Shown piece after piece: positions 62,639-64,000 of a stretch of DNA of 64,000 nucleotides (the stretch's first letter is position 1; every line of letters begins with the position of its first letter). The position numbers were made by a program, and so were the translations under genes. The stretch spans positions 3,902,001-3,966,000 of the forward strand of contig JAYKKM010000428.1 of assembly GCA_035772405.1 (NCBI GenBank), read 5' to 3'. A model generated the notes under the pieces. That model was not told the DNA's origin, did no database searches, and saw only the letters and a list, made by a program, of their open reading frames with translations. This stretch comes from Chrysogorgia sp. JL179-B06. Lineage: Eukaryota > Cnidaria > Anthozoa > Scleralcyonacea > Chrysogorgiidae.

Positions 62639-62852
62639 TCGCGCGTAAAAAAGTCCCAAGATGCTACCGTCCGTCCACGGATTCCAAATGCGCGCAGGCG
62701 CAACTTCAAAGCGGTTTCCTCACCAAAATAGGGGAGTAATTCATCTATAGTATGTGATATAGCAGTTAGTATAATTTTAAACCGGGCAACTGCAAAACAA
62801 CTATAATATATTATGTTAATGTTAAAACATGTTACTTTAATATTTAATATGT

Positions 62853-63145
62853 GCCAGTGGTGTGATCTAGTGGTTACCACACATGTCTAAGAGCTGGGAG
62901 ACACAGGTTCAAATCCTGGGTCGGACCTCCACTCAGTGTCTTAAAAATAATTGAGGAGAACGTGCTGCCTTTGCAATAATACCAGCAAATGGTAAGACTT
63001 TCGGGTCTTCTCGGATAACGACCTTATATCGTAGGCCCTCGGAACCCCTATAAATTGGGCTTCTAGCCTGTTGGGGTATTCCGTTCACCTAAAAGAGTCC
63101 GTCACCTTCTAGCCTGTTGGGGTATTCCGTTCACCTAAAATTGCC
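62853..63145 (+). repeat. tRNA-derived SINE with duplicated tail
   Basis: Pol III boxes TGATCTAGTGGTTA (A) and GGTTCAAATCC (B) are spaced as in a tRNA. The tail contains a 32-bp phrase (TTCTAGCCTGTTGGGGTATT...) twice, near 63061 and 63108. A different SINE family from that at 6730. Confidence 0.65.
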
Positions 63146-63276
63146 ACAAATTCCTATAACCTTTACAAACGCATGCTTTGTCTGTAAGCTGTTGATTCAA
63201 GATTATGACACCCAAAGGGACTTTTAGCAAACACCACATACTGTATGACTTGAGATGCAAATGTGTCACTACTTAC

Positions 63277-63527
63277 TTTCCTTCATCGTCCAAATATTGG
63301 AAATAGAAATGAAACGATCCTGAAATATGAGTTTCCAGCTCAGCATAACGATCCCCGTCATCACACTTGCATTTTGAAGATGTCTGCCATTTTAGTTCCT
63401 GGTACTTTGTTCGTTTAAACAATTTTCCTCGATCAGGATGGTTACAGAATAACTTTCCTTGGTAAGGCTGTAGTAATGGGCTCAATGTGAACTTCAGTTT
63501 TATACCTTGACAATCATAGAATGAATA
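63277..63527 (-). CDS. AGL: AGL exon (first visible), N-terminal domain
   Basis: 251 nt, acceptor AAATTTTAG|T and donor GGAAA|GTAAGT on the minus strand. It encodes YDCQGIKLKFTLSPLLQPYQ, GKLFCNHPDRGKLFKR and LETHISGSFHFYFQYLDDEG, aligning with the debranching enzyme N-terminus (GYELQFRLGPTLQG, QSGSFQYYF). Its last two bases plus the first base of 48098-48670 give a Lys codon in phase. The initiating exon lies beyond the window. The acceptor lacks a strong pyrimidine tract, so the 5' border is slightly less certain. Confidence 0.85.
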
Positions 63528-63689
63528 CTAAAATTTAGAATAGAATTTTATACACGATTCAACCTTTTACAGTTTTTTATTCGAATTAAAAACAATGTGG
63601 CTCAACAGACTCTCAAAGTATTCACATTATACATTACGGCAACATATTGTAAAGTCAAATCTGTATTAAACGGGCACTAAATTATTCAT

Positions 63690-63830
63690 CACAAAGGTGG
63701 TTGCTTAACTCTTTCCTGTCCGGCTGAAAAAACATCCAAAATTGAACTACCTCTTTGTTCTAATTGATATCTCTGGAAATAACCATAACTGTTGCGAAAG
63801 CTATACATTTTCTGAAAGCCCAATAAACCG
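63690..63830. repeat. dispersed repeat, inverted relative of 16735-16870
   Basis: TTGATATCTCTGGAAATAAC and flanks are the reverse complement of the block in 16735-16870. No gene. Confidence 0.7.
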
Positions 63831-64000
63831 GCTTTTACCAATGATTTTAAATTTCCCGAACAAGACTACATTATGTTAATATAAATTAGCAATAATTATT
63901 ATAAATTAGGTTGAAAAACTTTCATTTTTCCAGAAAAGCCCACCTTCATGCCCACGTGGCATCATAAAAATTCAAAATGCCACCAATCGCAGAATTTTTA

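Overview
The window is a piece of an AT-rich animal nuclear genome. An anthozoan or other cnidarian is my best guess from the repeat mix, but no single feature proves it. Its backbone is one host gene on the minus strand, the glycogen debranching enzyme AGL. I can place five consecutive coding exons (63277-63527, 48098-48670, 44728-44949, 42231-42446, 17092-17364). Every junction has GT/AG borders and the reading phase carries over from exon to exon. Almost everything else is transposable elements and virus-derived DNA sitting in the AGL introns.

The AGL intron between 17365 and 42230 carries a nearly intact 19.3-kb Polinton/Maverick (adintovirus-like) element at 21962-41257. It is bounded by a perfect 6-bp target duplication (CTTTGT) and has about 1.14-kb terminal inverted repeats whose outermost 169 bp are themselves palindromic. 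It encodes a packaging ATPase, a probable major capsid protein, a probable penton protein, a DDE integrase with a chromodomain, a B-family DNA polymerase split by one frameshift, and thymidine kinase. It also encodes a BRO-N/VRR-NUC/zinc-finger fusion, a fibre-like protein, a duplicated pair of membrane proteins and several small membrane or zinc-binding proteins. Genes lie in opposed blocks: minus 23.3-29.6 kb, plus 29.6-33.2 kb, minus 33.4-34.7 kb, plus 34.9-40.1 kb. I could not identify a maturation protease.

The AGL intron between 48671 and 63276 carries a second, decayed 11.4-kb element (50330-61738). It has about 730-bp terminal inverted repeats, the same AGTAGT terminus and a 5-bp target duplication. 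It holds a broken B-family DNA polymerase of a different subtype, an open CRESS-type HUH Rep-like protein, a family of small unknown proteins doubled by a 1325-bp tandem duplication, a 1.6-kb minisatellite of 13-bp units, and a truncated non-LTR retrotransposon insertion. A protein-primed-type polymerase and a rolling-circle-type Rep in one inverted-repeat element is the most unusual thing here.

Left of 17 kb lie mixed repeats: a Ty3/gypsy 3' end whose RT-RNase H runs straight into the 3' LTR, two Penelope-like fragments (one followed by a textbook hammerhead ribozyme motif), tRNA-derived SINEs, several MITEs with TA, TTA or TTAA target duplications, a non-LTR RT C-terminus, and long (TA)n tracts. 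A second, less perfect hammerhead-like motif lies in an AGL intron on the AGL sense strand. All calls were made by eye from sequence and motif knowledge; no searches were run.
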